From assembly GCA_037349105.1 (NCBI GenBank), contig JAYJMM010000123.1, forward strand, positions 8,060,001 to 8,124,000: DNA of 64,000 bases, written 5' to 3'. The translations under genes and the position numbers were made by a program. The notes under the pieces are model-generated. The model had not been told where the DNA came from, ran no database searches, and worked only from the letters and a program-made list of their open reading frames with translations. This document shows positions 53,553 through 64,000 of this stretch, in pieces (the first letter of the stretch is position 1; each line of letters begins with the position of its first letter). This stretch comes from Limnomonas spitsbergensis (taxonomy: Eukaryota; Chlorophyta; Chlorophyceae; Chlamydomonadales).

Positions 53553-56500
53553 ATGGTAAGAGCCGAGGTGTTTAAGAACGGCGATGCACTGCCGGAGGGG
53601 GAGGAGGCAGCTGGTAGCAGCTGGTACCTGTGTTACTTCCTGCATCGCCTCCTCGACTTCAGAATCCCGGACGTGGAGGCGGTGATTGAAATGCATGGCT
53701 GCTCCTTGGATGCCGTCAAGTGGCGAAGGCCGCATGGGGACGAGGAGTTCTCACCGTTTTGGTACTTGAGGCTACCATCAGAGAGCATGGTGAAGCAGGT
53801 GGCAGCGCGTGCCATGCTGACCCGGGTGAGCCTTGGAGCTCTAAGGGGGCTGTCTGCCACTACTTCCAAATCACAACGCTGTACCCTGTCGGTCGGTGGG
53901 GCCTGTCTGCCACTCTGCCTCACAGCAACACATGCCACTCCTGGCAGTGTCAATTTTGGTTTCAGGCCCTGGGGGTTGTGCCCTCCTCCCTGGGAGACAG
54001 GGAAGGAGGGCACAAATCCCAGGGCCTGAAACCAAATTTGTCACTATCAGAGGAGGATAGTGTCAATATTGGTTTTAGGCCCTAGGAGTTGAGCCCTCCT
54101 TAAAGGAGGTCATGTCCTGCTGCAACACAAGCATGTGCATGTGCTCAGCATGCACATACTCAGACATGAACACACACACGCATGCCCTCGAGCTGCCATG
54201 CACCGGTGAGCCGCTGTAGGGTCTGTCATGGCCGGTGCTACCAGCATGCCATCCGAACTCATATCGGCCCCATGCAGCTAACTTTCTGTAGCAGCGACCG
54301 CACTTAACTGCGCCCTGCTCAGGCTCCGCTTCGTTCAATTCACACTTTCGCGTCTTTAAATTCCTTCCATCCTTTTCATCCTTGTACGTGGAGAACTTAA
54401 ACTCCAATTTAGGACTGCTGTTAGAGTGTGGCCCATCAGCCAAACCTACCCTTTCATACTCTCGGCCACATTGTCTACCATGGCTGATGCTGATGACGGC
54501 ATGTCCATCCTCCTCTAAATTGTCTCTCTGGATGCTGCTCCTCTTCCCTTAGGGCATGATGGAGGTTTGGGGAGAGGGGAGCACCTGGGAGGAGCTCAGG
54601 GAGTCCATAGAGGCATGCCCGCCTGCCATCATGAGCCCTTGGCTGGCCAAGGACATTCGCTTTAAGATAGCGGTGGAGACGTACGGCTGGAAAATGGGTG
54701 GGGAGAACTTTCGGGACAGCATAGAGAAGCTGCAGTTCATCCCATTTAAGGTGTGGAACTGTGTCAGGGCTGTGCCAATTACGGATCTTAGGGTGGCTGA
54801 GTTACGTAGCTGAGTTTCAGTGTGACTCTAAGTTCAAGGCAAATTCAGCTACTTTTACTAGTAGGAGACCGTAATTACTTGAACGATTTCTGAATTAGGG
54901 AGCAGTTGCATAGTACTGAACTGTGTGCCTATCCTGTTGTGCTAGCGCCTGAGACAGAGTGCAAGTGCGAGACGTTAGAATATTGGTATGAGATGCACTG
55001 CCATTAGAACATCTTGTACAAGATTCGTACCAATATTCCAACAATCGGCGTATCCCTTGGTTCTTCTGTTTTGTTCGCATCTGAGACAGATTGCAAGTAC
55101 GACTCCCATGCACCCATTTGGCACCTCATGCACTGTAAAGATCCGCATGAATGAAAATCTGGAATGCGGCAATACTCAGTCTTCCTATTGGTTTGCTTCC
55201 ACAGTCTAAAAAACAGAGAGATTTCGCCTCAACTGTCCTCAAATCTGTGTAAAAAGTACAAAATCTGCAGATGAGCTGTTGAAGTAGGAGGCGTAAGCCA
55301 CTAGGACATATTGCGCAAGATGTCCTAGTGGCTTACGCCTCCTACTTCAACATGAGCGGGCTGCTTTGCTTGCTGACCGAGTGATATTGCTGCAGCAAGT
55401 GTCTTTCTTGCCATTGTCTCAAACATGCCCTGAAGTATGATTCTTTCTTGCCATTTTCCAAACATGTGTTGCATCACCAGGGGACTGTTGACCTCAACAA
55501 ACCAGATGTAAAGCTCTGGCTGATCGTGTGCAAGACGTCAGAAAACTCCGGCATCCCGCAATCGGTAAGCATGGACATGGTATGGCTTCTCCTTCCTTTT
55601 AAATGCATGAAGTCTTTGTCTTTCAAGTGCTCTCAAAGCTCGGGCTGATGGTGTGTGCGAGATATGACAAAACTCCGACATCACGCAATCGGTAGGCACG
55701 GATTCTCTTTCCTATTTAAGTGCATGAAGTCATTGTATTTGAAGAGATCCCAATGCTCAGCATGCCTCTACACCTCTCCACCATGGCAGGCCTGCATGCC
55801 AGAGCTCAGCATCCTCTGATCAATCAAGGTGCCGATGGGCGTAGTTTGTCTGATCATAAAATATTATTATGTCAAGAGGGCTGATTGGTTCATCAGGGGT
55901 TTATGGCTTATTGTACGGTATTCATATTCTTCCTTCCAATCTGCTTAAGTAGGGCACCTATCGGCGAACTTTGTCTGACCAGGTATGCTTATTATGTCAG
56001 GAAGGCTGGTTGTAACATTTTCTCTCCTCCAACTCCACATGAGCGTATCTGCTCAGGCAAACATTGCCGATAATTGCCCTGCACGAATGGAGTTATGATG
56101 TCCAGAAGGGTGTTTATGTCATGTGTTCTTCCCTCCTGGGTTCGAGAATATTCTCTACCAGATACATGCAGCCATGTTCTTGTTAAGGAGATACCAATGT
56201 TTTCGCATTCCTTGCACCACCGATTTTCCTGGCCCTCTGCCTCTTGCCACCCCAACAGGAACCAGAACCGCATGGAATTTTGATGCTGCTCCATTCCTCG
56301 CACCACCTGCCCGCCCGCCCCCTGCCTCTCGCCACCCCAACAGGTGCCGGACCGCATGTACTTTGGACGCGAGGTGGCTGTGAGTGACAGGTCACGTGTG
56401 GAGACCTACATACTCAAGAAGCGCAGCTACATTGGGCCCACCTCCATGGACACTGAGATGTCCTTCATCATGGCCAACATGGGCTTGGTGGGACACACTC

Positions 56501-59500
56501 GGAGCGTCATGGGTCAAGGGTTCAGAGTTTAGGCCATGGCGAACATGGGCTTAGTGCGAGGCACTCATGTGGTTATGTGTAGACTTTTCAAGGGCTTAGG
56601 GTTTAGGGTTTTCATGATGGCGAACATGGGCTTAGTGCAACACAATTGTGTAGATTTGTGTAGACATTTTATAATAGGGTTTAGGGTTTTCATAATGGCG
56701 AACATGGATTTGGTGCAGCAACATACTTGTGTAGATTTTTGATATCAGGTCGGTGCACATCATGGCCAATGCGGGCTTGGTGACAAGAATTCATTTGATA
56801 ATGGATCTGAATGTGGTCTAGTCATGAACCTACACCGTCTGCCACTGGGTGGGGCAGAATTTTGATCCCTGCTCATGGCAGTCCTTTGTCAGAAATCCTG
56901 TCCGGACTTCGAACCTTACCCCTGCTTCATGCTGAGTCAGTAGTGCATGAGGTGCATGGCATCCCTGTTGGCACCTAGCACGGCCATGCAGGGCCTCTTG
57001 AACCTACCATGCAATAAGCTAGGGGGGAAAGGCGGGTGGTCGCTGCTTGCTGTCAAGCTGGGATCACCAGGGTTTTAAATGGGCTTCCTATCATTCAAAT
57101 GGACACGTAGGACATGCCCCATGAGCTTCCTATGAAGACACTATGCTTGCGGACTTTGTACAGCAAATCGTGTCGTAGCCCTCGTTGTGGTATGTGTATC
57201 GTAGTTGTGCAGTCAGGGCCCATGCACCTCCACGAGCCCTAAGACCTGCTGCTAATATGAGCTCTGGAGGATGCAGAGGTCATATAACGATATGAGTAAC
57301 CGTTTATGTGGTATTTATTGACAATTGACATTTGTCACACTTGCCCCTACCATAGGTGAGACAGGGCAGGATGGTTCTGGTCACACTTGCCCCACATCTA
57401 TCACACTTGCCACATATATGTCACACTTGCCCCTACCACAGGTGAGACAGGGCAGGATGGTTCTGGATCCCTATGCTGGCACAGGCAGCATCCTTGTGGC
57501 TGCAGCAGCTTTGGGGGCCCAGGTCATGGGGGCAGACATCGATGCGCGGGTGAGGCTTTCTGCCAGGAGCTGAGATGACGGGTGGGATAAGTGGACTCTG
57601 TGCACTCCTGCTACCTTGGTGTGTTTCTCTACTGTCACCTTTGGTTTGTGTGGCCTGTTTCCATCTTCGTGTGTGTGTGCCCTGATGCACTCTGTCGCGA
57701 GCTGAGATGATGGGTGGGATAAATGGACTGTGTGCACTGCTGCCACCTGGGTCTGTGTGCCCTTCTGCCACGTTGGTGTGTGTGCCCTGTTGCCCCCTTG
57801 GTGCGCGTGCTCGGATGCACCTGGGTCTCTGCCCTCCTGTTTGTGAAGCTCAGCTGCTGCCTCATTACATGACTCAGCCTGGCTATCATATCCGAATAAT
57901 TTGCCGTTCCCTTCCAGGAGCACCCGCCATTTGCAGTGGTGAATCTTCCTAATTCCATACGGCCATACTTGATCACCTACTCAACATAGCCTCTCCCAAT
58001 CTCCGTTTCTGCCTTCAAAATCGATTTCCATTTACGAGTATGAGGGGACCGGTACTGGTAATACTTTTCCGCCCTCAAACCAACTTCCATATTCCGGTAC
58101 CGGTCCCCTGGTACTGGGGTCCGGTACCGGAATATGGAATTTGGTTTTACATTTGGCAGATCATGTTTTACCTTCAGGGTGTCATCTTGCCCTGTCATGA
58201 CCCTGCTGCACCAGGTCATAAAAATCGGCAAGACGGATTCTCAAGGGCAGGCTTTGGACGTGTACTCCAATTTCGAGCAGTACAAGCTGACTGGTCACCT
58301 GGCTGGCCTGCTGCGCATGGACATGAGCCTGCATGCGCTAAGGCCAGGCATGGAAGAGGTAAGGACATGTTACAAAGGATTGAGTGAGGTGAGGACATGT
58401 TACAAAGGAGTGAGTGAGGTGAGGACATGTTACAAAGGAGTGAGAGAGGTGAGGACATGTTACAAAGGAGTGAGAGAGGTAAGGACATGTTACAAAGGAG
58501 TGAGTGAGGTAAGAACATGTTACAAAGGAGTGAGACAGGTGAGGACATGTTACAAAGGAGTGAGTGAGGTAAGGACATGTTACAAAGGAGTGAGTGAGGC
58601 AAGGACATAGGTCACAGGGCATTAAGAGGGGTGAGGTTATGGGCCAAAGAGCATTGAAGGCATGGGAAGGAAGAGAGGCATGATGCGTCAGCAGGGAATG
58701 GGAGGAGGGGGATGAGATAAAGGATGGTGTGGCGGGAGGAGAGGGGAGGGTGAGGTTATGGGATGGGGGTGACTGGTTAATTCAGCTGGGAATGTGCAGT
58801 TGTAGTGTGGCTAGTGGTTGGCCTGAGTGTTATGGGGGCGTTGTCTCTTCCTACCATCTTTCCTTCCTCGGTGATATGCAAGTTTTCCTCTTTCAGGGCA
58901 GGGGGACCCACCTCCTCGACAGGAGGAAACCCTGAATACCCTACCATAAAAAGGGTTTGAGGGTTGCCTCAGGCTGGGACCATGGGCTCGGATCTGCAAA
59001 TTTTCCCCACCCTGTTTTCGACACCCTCCTTTTCACACATCTCGAGCCCTCTTTGTGCATCTCGAAGGAGGTAATACTTCGGCCCCCCTTCAGCAGCATA
59101 ACTGCCCCGGTTGACGGTACAACGGGACCTTCGTGCGTCTTAAGTTTGTTTACGACCTCCCCCCAGCAGCCCGACGCATGTGGATGCACCCCTGAACGTA
59201 GGTCTTCCATGCCATGCCCTCAGGCCATGCCATGCCATGCCATGCCTATTATGCCATGATATGCCTGCAGGTCTTCCATGCCATTATCGGGGACCCCCCC
59301 TACGGTGTGCGTGCGGGAGGCCGCAAGTCCAAGGCCAAGCCTGGGCTCCAGATCATCGACCGGGAATCCCACATCGTGGCGACAGCTCCGTACAGTATGG
59401 GCGAGTGCCTGCGTGATCTACTGGATCTGTCTGCGCGGCTGCTGGTTCGCAGCGGGCGCTTGGTGTTCTTCTTCCCCTCGGCGCCGGAGACCTACACCGA

Positions 59501-59983
59501 GGCTGAGGTGCCAGGTCACCCCGCCTTGCGGGTGGTCAGCAACGTGTGAGTGGCAGAGAGGGGGTTTGTATGAAATCCACGACCCTTTGTATGAACCTGA
59601 GCCACATGATTTCCTTGGTGCCCAGCAGACGGAAACAAACATGAAACCCTGAACCCTACACCCTAAGCCCCACAACTCCAAAAGCCCAAACCCTAAACCT
59701 TTAACCCTAAGCTCACCCACCGACCTCTAATCAGTGCATCCCCCTTCCGGCCTGTGCATGCAGCGAGCAAATACTGACGACGCGGTACAGCCGACGGCTC
59801 GTCACGATGGAGAAGGTCCACAAGTATGACGCAGAGGCGGCCGCGGAATACCACGACAAGGCTGGAGTACCCGCCCTGTCAGTCGACAAGCTGCATGATG
59901 TTGTGTACGAAGTGCGGCCGCAGGCTGAGGCCCCAGAAGAGAAGGCAGCGCTAACAAAGAGGTTTCGGAGTAAGCTGGTGTAG
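53553..59983 (+). CDS. TRMT11: tRNA (guanine(10)-N2)-methyltransferase catalytic subunit
   Basis: Eight exons (53553-53825, 54553-54750, 55481-55564, 56344-56487, 57442-57549, 58215-58358, 59271-59545, 59764-59983) join in frame to 481 residues. With its partner TRM112 the enzyme makes m2G at position 10 of cytosolic tRNAs. Landmarks: N-terminal FLHRLLDFRIPDVEAV and FSPFWYLRLPSE (THUMP-like region), YFGREVAVSDRSRVETYILK, RSYIGPTSMDTEMSFIMANM, the AdoMet motif I VLDPYAGTGSILVAAAALG with GADIDAR, and the catalytic motif GDPPYGVRAGGRK. The C terminus has TTRYSRRLVTMEK. The start at 53553 is the first ATG in frame; length is close to the human protein (463). Four of its exon edges are duplicated in the neighbouring introns. 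Confidence 0.96.
53953..54035. repeat. Inverted repeat (hairpin) in TRMT11 intron 1
   Basis: TTTTGGTTTCAGGCCCTGGG is matched by CCCAGGGCCTGAAACCAAAT, with GTGCCCTCCT..AGGGAGGGCAC-type pairing inside. The arms are about 38 bp with a very short loop. A partial third copy of the left arm (ATTGGTTTTAGGCCCTAGGA) follows at 54069. Confidence 0.8.
55278..55351. repeat. Near-perfect 74-bp palindrome in TRMT11 intron 2
   Basis: A 32-bp arm beginning GTTGAAGTAGGAGGCGTAAG (55278-55309) is perfectly complementary to 55320-55351. The 10-bp centre is ATTGCGCAAG, itself palindromic except for its outer bases. A transcript in either direction would form a 32-36-bp stem. Confidence 0.92.
56488..56790. repeat. 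Four copies of TRMT11 exon-4 donor edge with telomere-like spacers
   Basis: The end of exon 4 plus donor reads ATGGCCAACATGGGCTTG then GTG (from 56470). Diverged copies occur at 56536-56556, 56617-56637, 56694-56714 and 56762-56782, each keeping GTG after the exon-like part. Spacers contain GGGCTTAGGGTTTAGGGTTT and AGGGTTTAGGGTTTT. Confidence 0.92.
57335..57380. repeat. 46-bp decoy copy of TRMT11 exon-5 acceptor
   Basis: TCACACTTGCCCCTACCATA then GGTGAGACAGGGCAGGATGG and TTCTGG matches 57421-57466 with one difference (CATAG for CACAG). Both carry a usable AG. The copy includes the first 25 bases of exon 5 and is 86 bp upstream. Confidence 0.95.
58083..58142. repeat. Small inverted repeat
   Basis: TTCCATATTCCGGTACC is matched by GGTACCGGAATATGGAA around a GGTCCCCTGGTACTGGGGTC centre, in TRMT11 intron 5. 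Confidence 0.75.
58355..58612. repeat. 30-bp minisatellite carrying the TRMT11 exon-6 donor in each unit
   Basis: Exon 6 ends GAAGAG followed by GTAAGGACATG. The first 30-bp unit starts at this junction and about eight units follow (GAGGTRAGGACATGTTACAA then AGGAGTGAGT). Every unit offers GAG followed by GTAAGG or GTGAGG, a good donor consensus. The plus frame 58134-58610 is open across it because the period is a multiple of 3. Confidence 0.95.
59199..59262. repeat. Decoy of TRMT11 exon-7 acceptor plus GCCAT microsatellite
   Basis: TAGGTCTTCCATGCCAT (59199-59215) copies the true acceptor edge CAGGTCTTCCATGCCAT (59268-59284). The interval is filled by the 5-bp repeat CATGC/GCCAT, which also appears in the exon edge itself. 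Confidence 0.88.
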
Positions 59984-61047
59984 TTCAGGGGGGGAGAGGG
60001 GTAGGCTGGATGGAGGTCTTGAGAGGGGCAGCTGACGCACTGGTGCATTCCAGAGGGTCAATGACGTTATACTTCTTAGCCCTGCTCAAAAAGGCTCGGC
60101 CGCGTGGGCGACTAATGCATTTCAGAGGGGGCGTGGAAGTATTTGAAGGAGGCCTCTCTTGAGAGAGGGAGGCTCATGTACGGGGGTTCTGTTTGAAGGG
60201 AGTCAACAGTTCACATGTTCCGATGAAGATGGGACACACAACCCTACATGGGTAATATACGGCTTGACATTGGGATGGTCTTGTTGGGTCATTGAGGAAG
60301 ATGTTTTAGTGTGCCCCTACGTTGGGGAATGGCAAATTGGCAGCATCATGGGGCAGAATGCAGGGTCGTAACTTAACAGAATTAAATAAATATCTGCGAT
60401 TCTAGCTTTTGTTACATACCCATCGTGATGTTCTCGCACCAAATGTGGATGATATCAGTACAGAGTAGGTGTGAGAGCTAAATGAGGTTACATACTTATG
60501 ACATACTCACATGCTTGACTGCATTCTTATTTTACTGTTTGGGAGTAGGGGTCTGCCTTATGACACCTGAGTGGGTTTGTGGGTGCTGGTGTGTAAATGC
60601 ATTCTATATACAGATATACTGTACCGAAACCGTGCTTGCGAAGCCTCGTGTACTGTGCACTTGAGTATACTCCGCCGACATGCGGCTCACACTGCGAGCG
60701 AACTATTTGTCCAGTGGCGTAAAGCTGAGAACACTTGGGCAGTTGGAAGCTGTTATAATGACTCATGAGTCGTGAGCTCTAGACTGGGCAGGCAGCTAGG
60801 TACCGGTACCTAGCATGTTTGATCACCTGGTACTGATCTATCTGTCAGCCACTTTGTAGGTGTGAATGCCTGTCGGACATTTGTTTCAAAAACAAAAATT
60901 GTGCTGACCATAGCGATGTTGGCTGTAGAACTTATACGGTAGCGCATGAGAAACAACTTTTTGGCCATTCCAGGGCAGGTGGAAATCCTGAATACCCCCC
61001 CCCAAAACTTTTCCAGCTCAGCCCCCTTACATTTTTGCCTAGCGAGG
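59984..61047. other. Intergenic region between TRMT11 and uL2
   Basis: It contains a family A copy at 60057-60115 (GTCAATGACGTTATACTTCT, AAAAAGGCTCGGCCGCGTGG) just after the TRMT11 stop. No coding signal was recognised. The right part presumably holds the uL2 promoter. Confidence 0.5.
60057..60115 (+). repeat. Dispersed repeat family A, copy
   Basis: GTCAATGACGTTATACTTCT, AGCCCTGCTCAAAAAGGCTC and GGCCGCGTGGGCGACTAATG. Confidence 0.85.
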
Positions 61048-63449
61048 ATGCTGTACATCTTCAGTTCGTCTGTTATCTTGTGTACTCAACGACTCACATC
61101 ATCTTCCTCTAGCCATATCAGAAGGTAGACATCGTGCGTGTCGAAAGGTAAAGTCCAGGTCTAGTGTGGCCACAGCTTCTCAGCCGTCAGCGCTAGGCGG
61201 CATGGCTTGTCACAATGCCGTCATAGGGTATCACATGGCATCAGGACTACCAACATGGCTAAGTGGCTCACCCACATTGGCAACCTTTCCTCGCATGCAT
61301 TTATTACTAGCATTTGCATCCAAAGCAAAATTTCCAATGGCTGCCAGCTTGGCTGTCAGGTCTATTTCTGTGCAAATTTGAAGCTTCCCATCGCCCCGTA
61401 GCCAAAACCCTTGGGGATTAGGCCCTTACCCACCACGCACCTCTCTCTTATGAACTGGCATCCTGCCAAAGTGCTTTCCATGGCTCCGACATACCGGTAA
61501 CGACGTGGATATAATGTTAAAGAACTTGTTGTATATATGCGCTCAAGCATCGAAAAGCTCACGATCGGCTGCTGCCACCACGCTGGTACGTCGTCGATGT
61601 TGCTAGCTCATGGTGCGTGACATGAAAATTATGATCGCATTTCGATATATAGGTTTATCAGGAATGCGCCAGGAATAGCGGCCAGAGCTGCCTGCAACAA
61701 GCATCGACATCGGGAGCCCATAATCTGCAGTTCACGAGATCCAAGTACACCTACCGCTTTAAGCAGGCCAGAGATGTCCCAGGTCCGCTAATTTTGCCCT
61801 GCATACCCGTAGAATATCATGTCAAGTTTCATCATGCATGTCTGCCATCTGTCATGCCCCTCAAGGCCTCCTCCATGGACGGCACCTACGCATGGCCACT
61901 GGAGCATGCTGTGACCATGGCCACTTGGTGTCAACCCCTGGTTTCAAACAATGCATTCAGGGCTGGTTTACTGGAAGCCTTCTACTCCTGGTCAGCGGCA
62001 CAGGATATCACTAGACTTTGAGGCCTTAGGTGTATACACTGGCCCTCCGGTCCCCGCGCTCTCCATGCCGGTCGGGAGCACGGGTGGCCGTGACCATAAA
62101 GGGCGGCTCAGCATCCGAGGGCGTGGCGGTGGGGACAAGAAAGTGATTCGCAATGTTGACTACGATCGCAGCGATATAGAAGGAGTCCCCGGGGTCATTC
62201 AACGCATCGAGCACGACCCAAACCGGTCAGGGTTCCTGGCACTGACACGCTATGACCGAGGTACGAAGAGCTGGACAGAGAACTAGATTACAGAACAGTT
62301 GCAACATTATGGTAGTGCATAGATACATGCTTTCCACCAGCCTTGTGCCAGGCTCTCAAATAGTTTCTTGACAGCTCTGGACTGAACCTCGTGACCCCTG
62401 GCTTGCATGCAGTCGGGTCATTGCCTGACTACCGCTACCATGTGGCACCTCATGGCCTCAAGGCTGGCAACACGATTGTGTCAGGCCCAGGGTCTCCACT
62501 GGCTCCCGGCTGCGTACTTCGCCTGCGAGATATCCCGGTGGGGCAGCCTGTGTTCAACCTGGAGCTGCAGCCTGGGCGAGGCGGGAAGTTGGTCCGAGCT
62601 GCCCACACTTGTGCAGCCATCACGGTCAAGCAAGAGCAAAACGCAATCGTCAAGCTTCCCTCTGGTGTGTGCTGATGAGCGGGCAGGGGGGGGGGGACCT
62701 CACGCCTAGGGTGCTGTTTCGCATTCCAGGCTACAAAATTCCTTGGGGGGAATCGAAACCTGGTCATTGTCGCTGCCCTATGCCTGTAGCATTAACCGGC
62801 GATTTCTCGAGCCAAACTCCCTTGCCACTGTCGTCCATGGATCCAATTACATTGTTGGTTCAGTGCATGTCAGCTTCTTATCAGCCACGTCCCAGCAGAG
62901 GGCTCTTGGGGCGGTATGCCTGTTTCTTAGGCCATCCGCTGTATTGCAGTCGAGGTTTGGTCCTGACTGGCCCAGTGCTGGCCACGTGACAGCCCCCAAA
63001 ACAGTATCTACTGGTCTGATGCAACCTTTCATAACATTGTCCGCTGAGAATGTCCGCTAATAATGACTCTTGCAGGTGAGCTGCGGCTGTTCTCGTTAGA
63101 ATGCCGCGCTACCATTGGGACCGTGTCAAACCATCTGCAGCGCATGACCAACCTCGGCAAGGCGGGCGCGAACCGCAAGCGGGGACGACGCCCGGTAGTC
63201 CGAGGCATAGCCATGAACCCCGTTGACCATCCGCATGGAGGACGCGCAGACGGTGGCATGCCCTCTTGCTCGCCGTGGGGAGTTTATGCAAAGGGAAAAC
63301 GCACCCGCATCCGCAATAGTCCCACCAACAAGTACATCCTGATGCGCAAGGGCGGCCAGCCAATGAACAAGTTCATTAACGCCAAGAAGACGTCGGTCAG
63401 GGAGGCAATGAGGACGCAAAGCAAGAGGAAGGCCTCTGGAAAGAGTTAG
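61048..63449 (+). CDS. uL2m: Organellar (probably mitochondrial) large-subunit ribosomal protein uL2
   Basis: Exons 62030-62260, 62413-62664 and 63076-63449 are firm and in phase. An upstream exon 61653-61782 (or starting at 61673, RSKYTYRFKQARDVP) fits. A first exon 61048-61124 (MLYIFSSSVILCTQRLTSSS...) is tentative but joins in phase and looks like a mitochondrial presequence. The total would be about 347 residues. uL2 sits at the peptidyl transferase centre of the large ribosomal subunit. Motifs: STGGRDHKGRLSIRGRGGGD, RIEHDPNRSGFLALTRYD, HGLKAGNTIVSGPGSPL, LRDIPVGQPVFNLELQPGRG, RMTNLGKAGANRKRGRRP, and MNPVDHPHGGRADGG with the conserved HPHGG loop. The loop lacks the usual GEG after HPHGG. 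The protein is bacterial-type; green algal plastids normally encode their own rpl2, so mitochondrial use is inferred. Confidence 0.92.
62870..62995 (+). repeat. Diverged family B-related copy
   Basis: GGGCTCTTGGGGCGGTATGC, TTAGGCCATCCGCTGTATTG, GTCGAGGTTTGGTCCTGACT and GGCCCAGTGCTGGCCACGTG, in the last uL2 intron. Confidence 0.5.
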
Positions 63450-64000
63450 TCAAGGACAACGCTGATTTGGAGCTGCTTTGCCTGTGCTAATTTTCTTGTT
63501 ATTGACTTGAATGACGTGGCAACTCTGGGTGCTTGCTGTTGATGGCTAGCATGGGGACTTGGTATTGCGCTTCCGGATAAAAGCCGATGGATTTCGTCCT
63601 TACATGTGCTGCAGATACCATAACTAAAACTTCTGCAATGCGTAATGCATGATATAAATGTCAAAATATGCATATGTTGTTAAAGTCATCGAAAGGAATA
63701 TAGCCATCCTGGACCATGCCTCTGTTCACTGCCTCTGGTGCATGTTACTCCGTGGTGAATGGGATGACATTATTTCGAATTCCGATTGTGGTTAATGACG
63801 TCACACCTCTGGGCCCTGCTTAAATGAAGCTCGGCCTCGTCGGCAAACATAAAGTCAGTTAGGAAAGTCAAGGGAAAAGGCACAGGAAGAAAGAGAAGAA
63901 AGCAAGTTCTCCTGCCAAACAACGAGAACAACAACACAGGTTCAGACACAATTTACCCCCTGCCCCTGAAGAGTCTAGCCTTCAAGAAACTACAACTACA
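63450..64000. other. uL2 downstream region with dispersed family A copy
   Basis: The 3' flank of uL2 has no coding signal. A family A copy (63794-63850) reads TTAATGACGTCACACCTCTG, GGCCCTGCTTAAATGAAGCT and CGGCCTCGTCGGCAAACATA. It continues into AAAGTCAGTTAGGAAAGTCA, a tail shared with the copy at 47386. Confidence 0.6.

Noticed and set aside
57325..57441. Upstream decoy acceptor used as the real start of TRMT11 exon 5
   Set aside because: Splicing at 57358 reads into TCACACTTGCC repeats instead of the conserved VLDPYAGTGS. Only the copy at 57442 continues into motif I.
58134..58610. 158-codon plus ORF extending TRMT11 exon 6
   Set aside because: The open frame continues only through the 30-bp donor-derived array. 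The exon must end at 58358 to join exon 7 (VFHAIIGDPPYG).
61113..61147. Separate small uL2 exon CCATATCAG...GAAAG
   Set aside because: It can be placed in frame, but the alternative exon 61048-61124 with ATG and a GTAGAC donor explains the N terminus more simply. Left undecided and not listed as its own exon.

Overview
The window looks like nuclear DNA of a green alga (Chlorophyta). It carries spliced, nucleus-encoded genes for plastid proteins (geranylgeranyl reductase CHLP and photosystem II subunit PsbX, both with transit-peptide-like N termini). It also has small coding exons joined by GT-AG introns (one GC-AG), and it is full of the TTTAGGG/CCCTAAA motif used as telomere repeat by many green algae and plants. 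A repeat-rich prasinophyte-like genome would fit, but the genus is a guess. Bacterial features (operons, ribosome binding sites, CRISPR) are absent, and no rRNA or tRNA gene was recognised.

Layout, left to right: a repeat block and one exon of an unrecognised minus-strand gene (1-635); a minus-strand PPP4R4-type HEAT-repeat regulatory subunit of protein phosphatase 4 (3496-15856); a minus-strand CCR4/nocturnin-type exonuclease-endonuclease-phosphatase (EEP) protein (17958-29160, 5' end open); CHLP (minus, 29773-32332); PSBX (plus, 35971-36456); an organelle-type seryl-tRNA synthetase (plus, 40158-47926); the U5 snRNP assembly factor AAR2 (minus, 48710-53271); the tRNA guanosine-N2 methyltransferase catalytic subunit TRMT11/TRM11 (plus, 53553-59983); and an organellar, probably mitochondrial, ribosomal protein uL2 (plus, 61048-63449). 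Exon chains were built by hand from splice consensus, reading phase and recognisable protein motifs. In CHLP, PSBX, SerRS, AAR2 and TRMT11 every junction keeps frame from start to stop.

The genes are mostly functionally unrelated: photosynthesis (CHLP, PSBX), organelle translation (SerRS, uL2), tRNA modification (TRMT11), splicing (AAR2), mRNA turnover (EEP) and phosphatase regulation (PPP4R4). Pairings that may share regulation are CHLP/PSBX (divergent, 3.6 kb apart) and AAR2/TRMT11 (divergent, only 281 bp apart).

The most unusual property is in the introns. In at least six genes, short stretches that include an exon edge and its splice site are copied one to eight times into the adjacent intron, sometimes with telomere-like GGGTTTAGGG spacers, and sometimes expanded into minisatellites that abut the splice site. 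On top of this are large arrays (30 bp x 33; 78 bp x about 27 with a 468-bp higher-order repeat), a 1-kb polypyrimidine tract, near-perfect hairpins, and at least three dispersed repeat families of about 60-170 bp.
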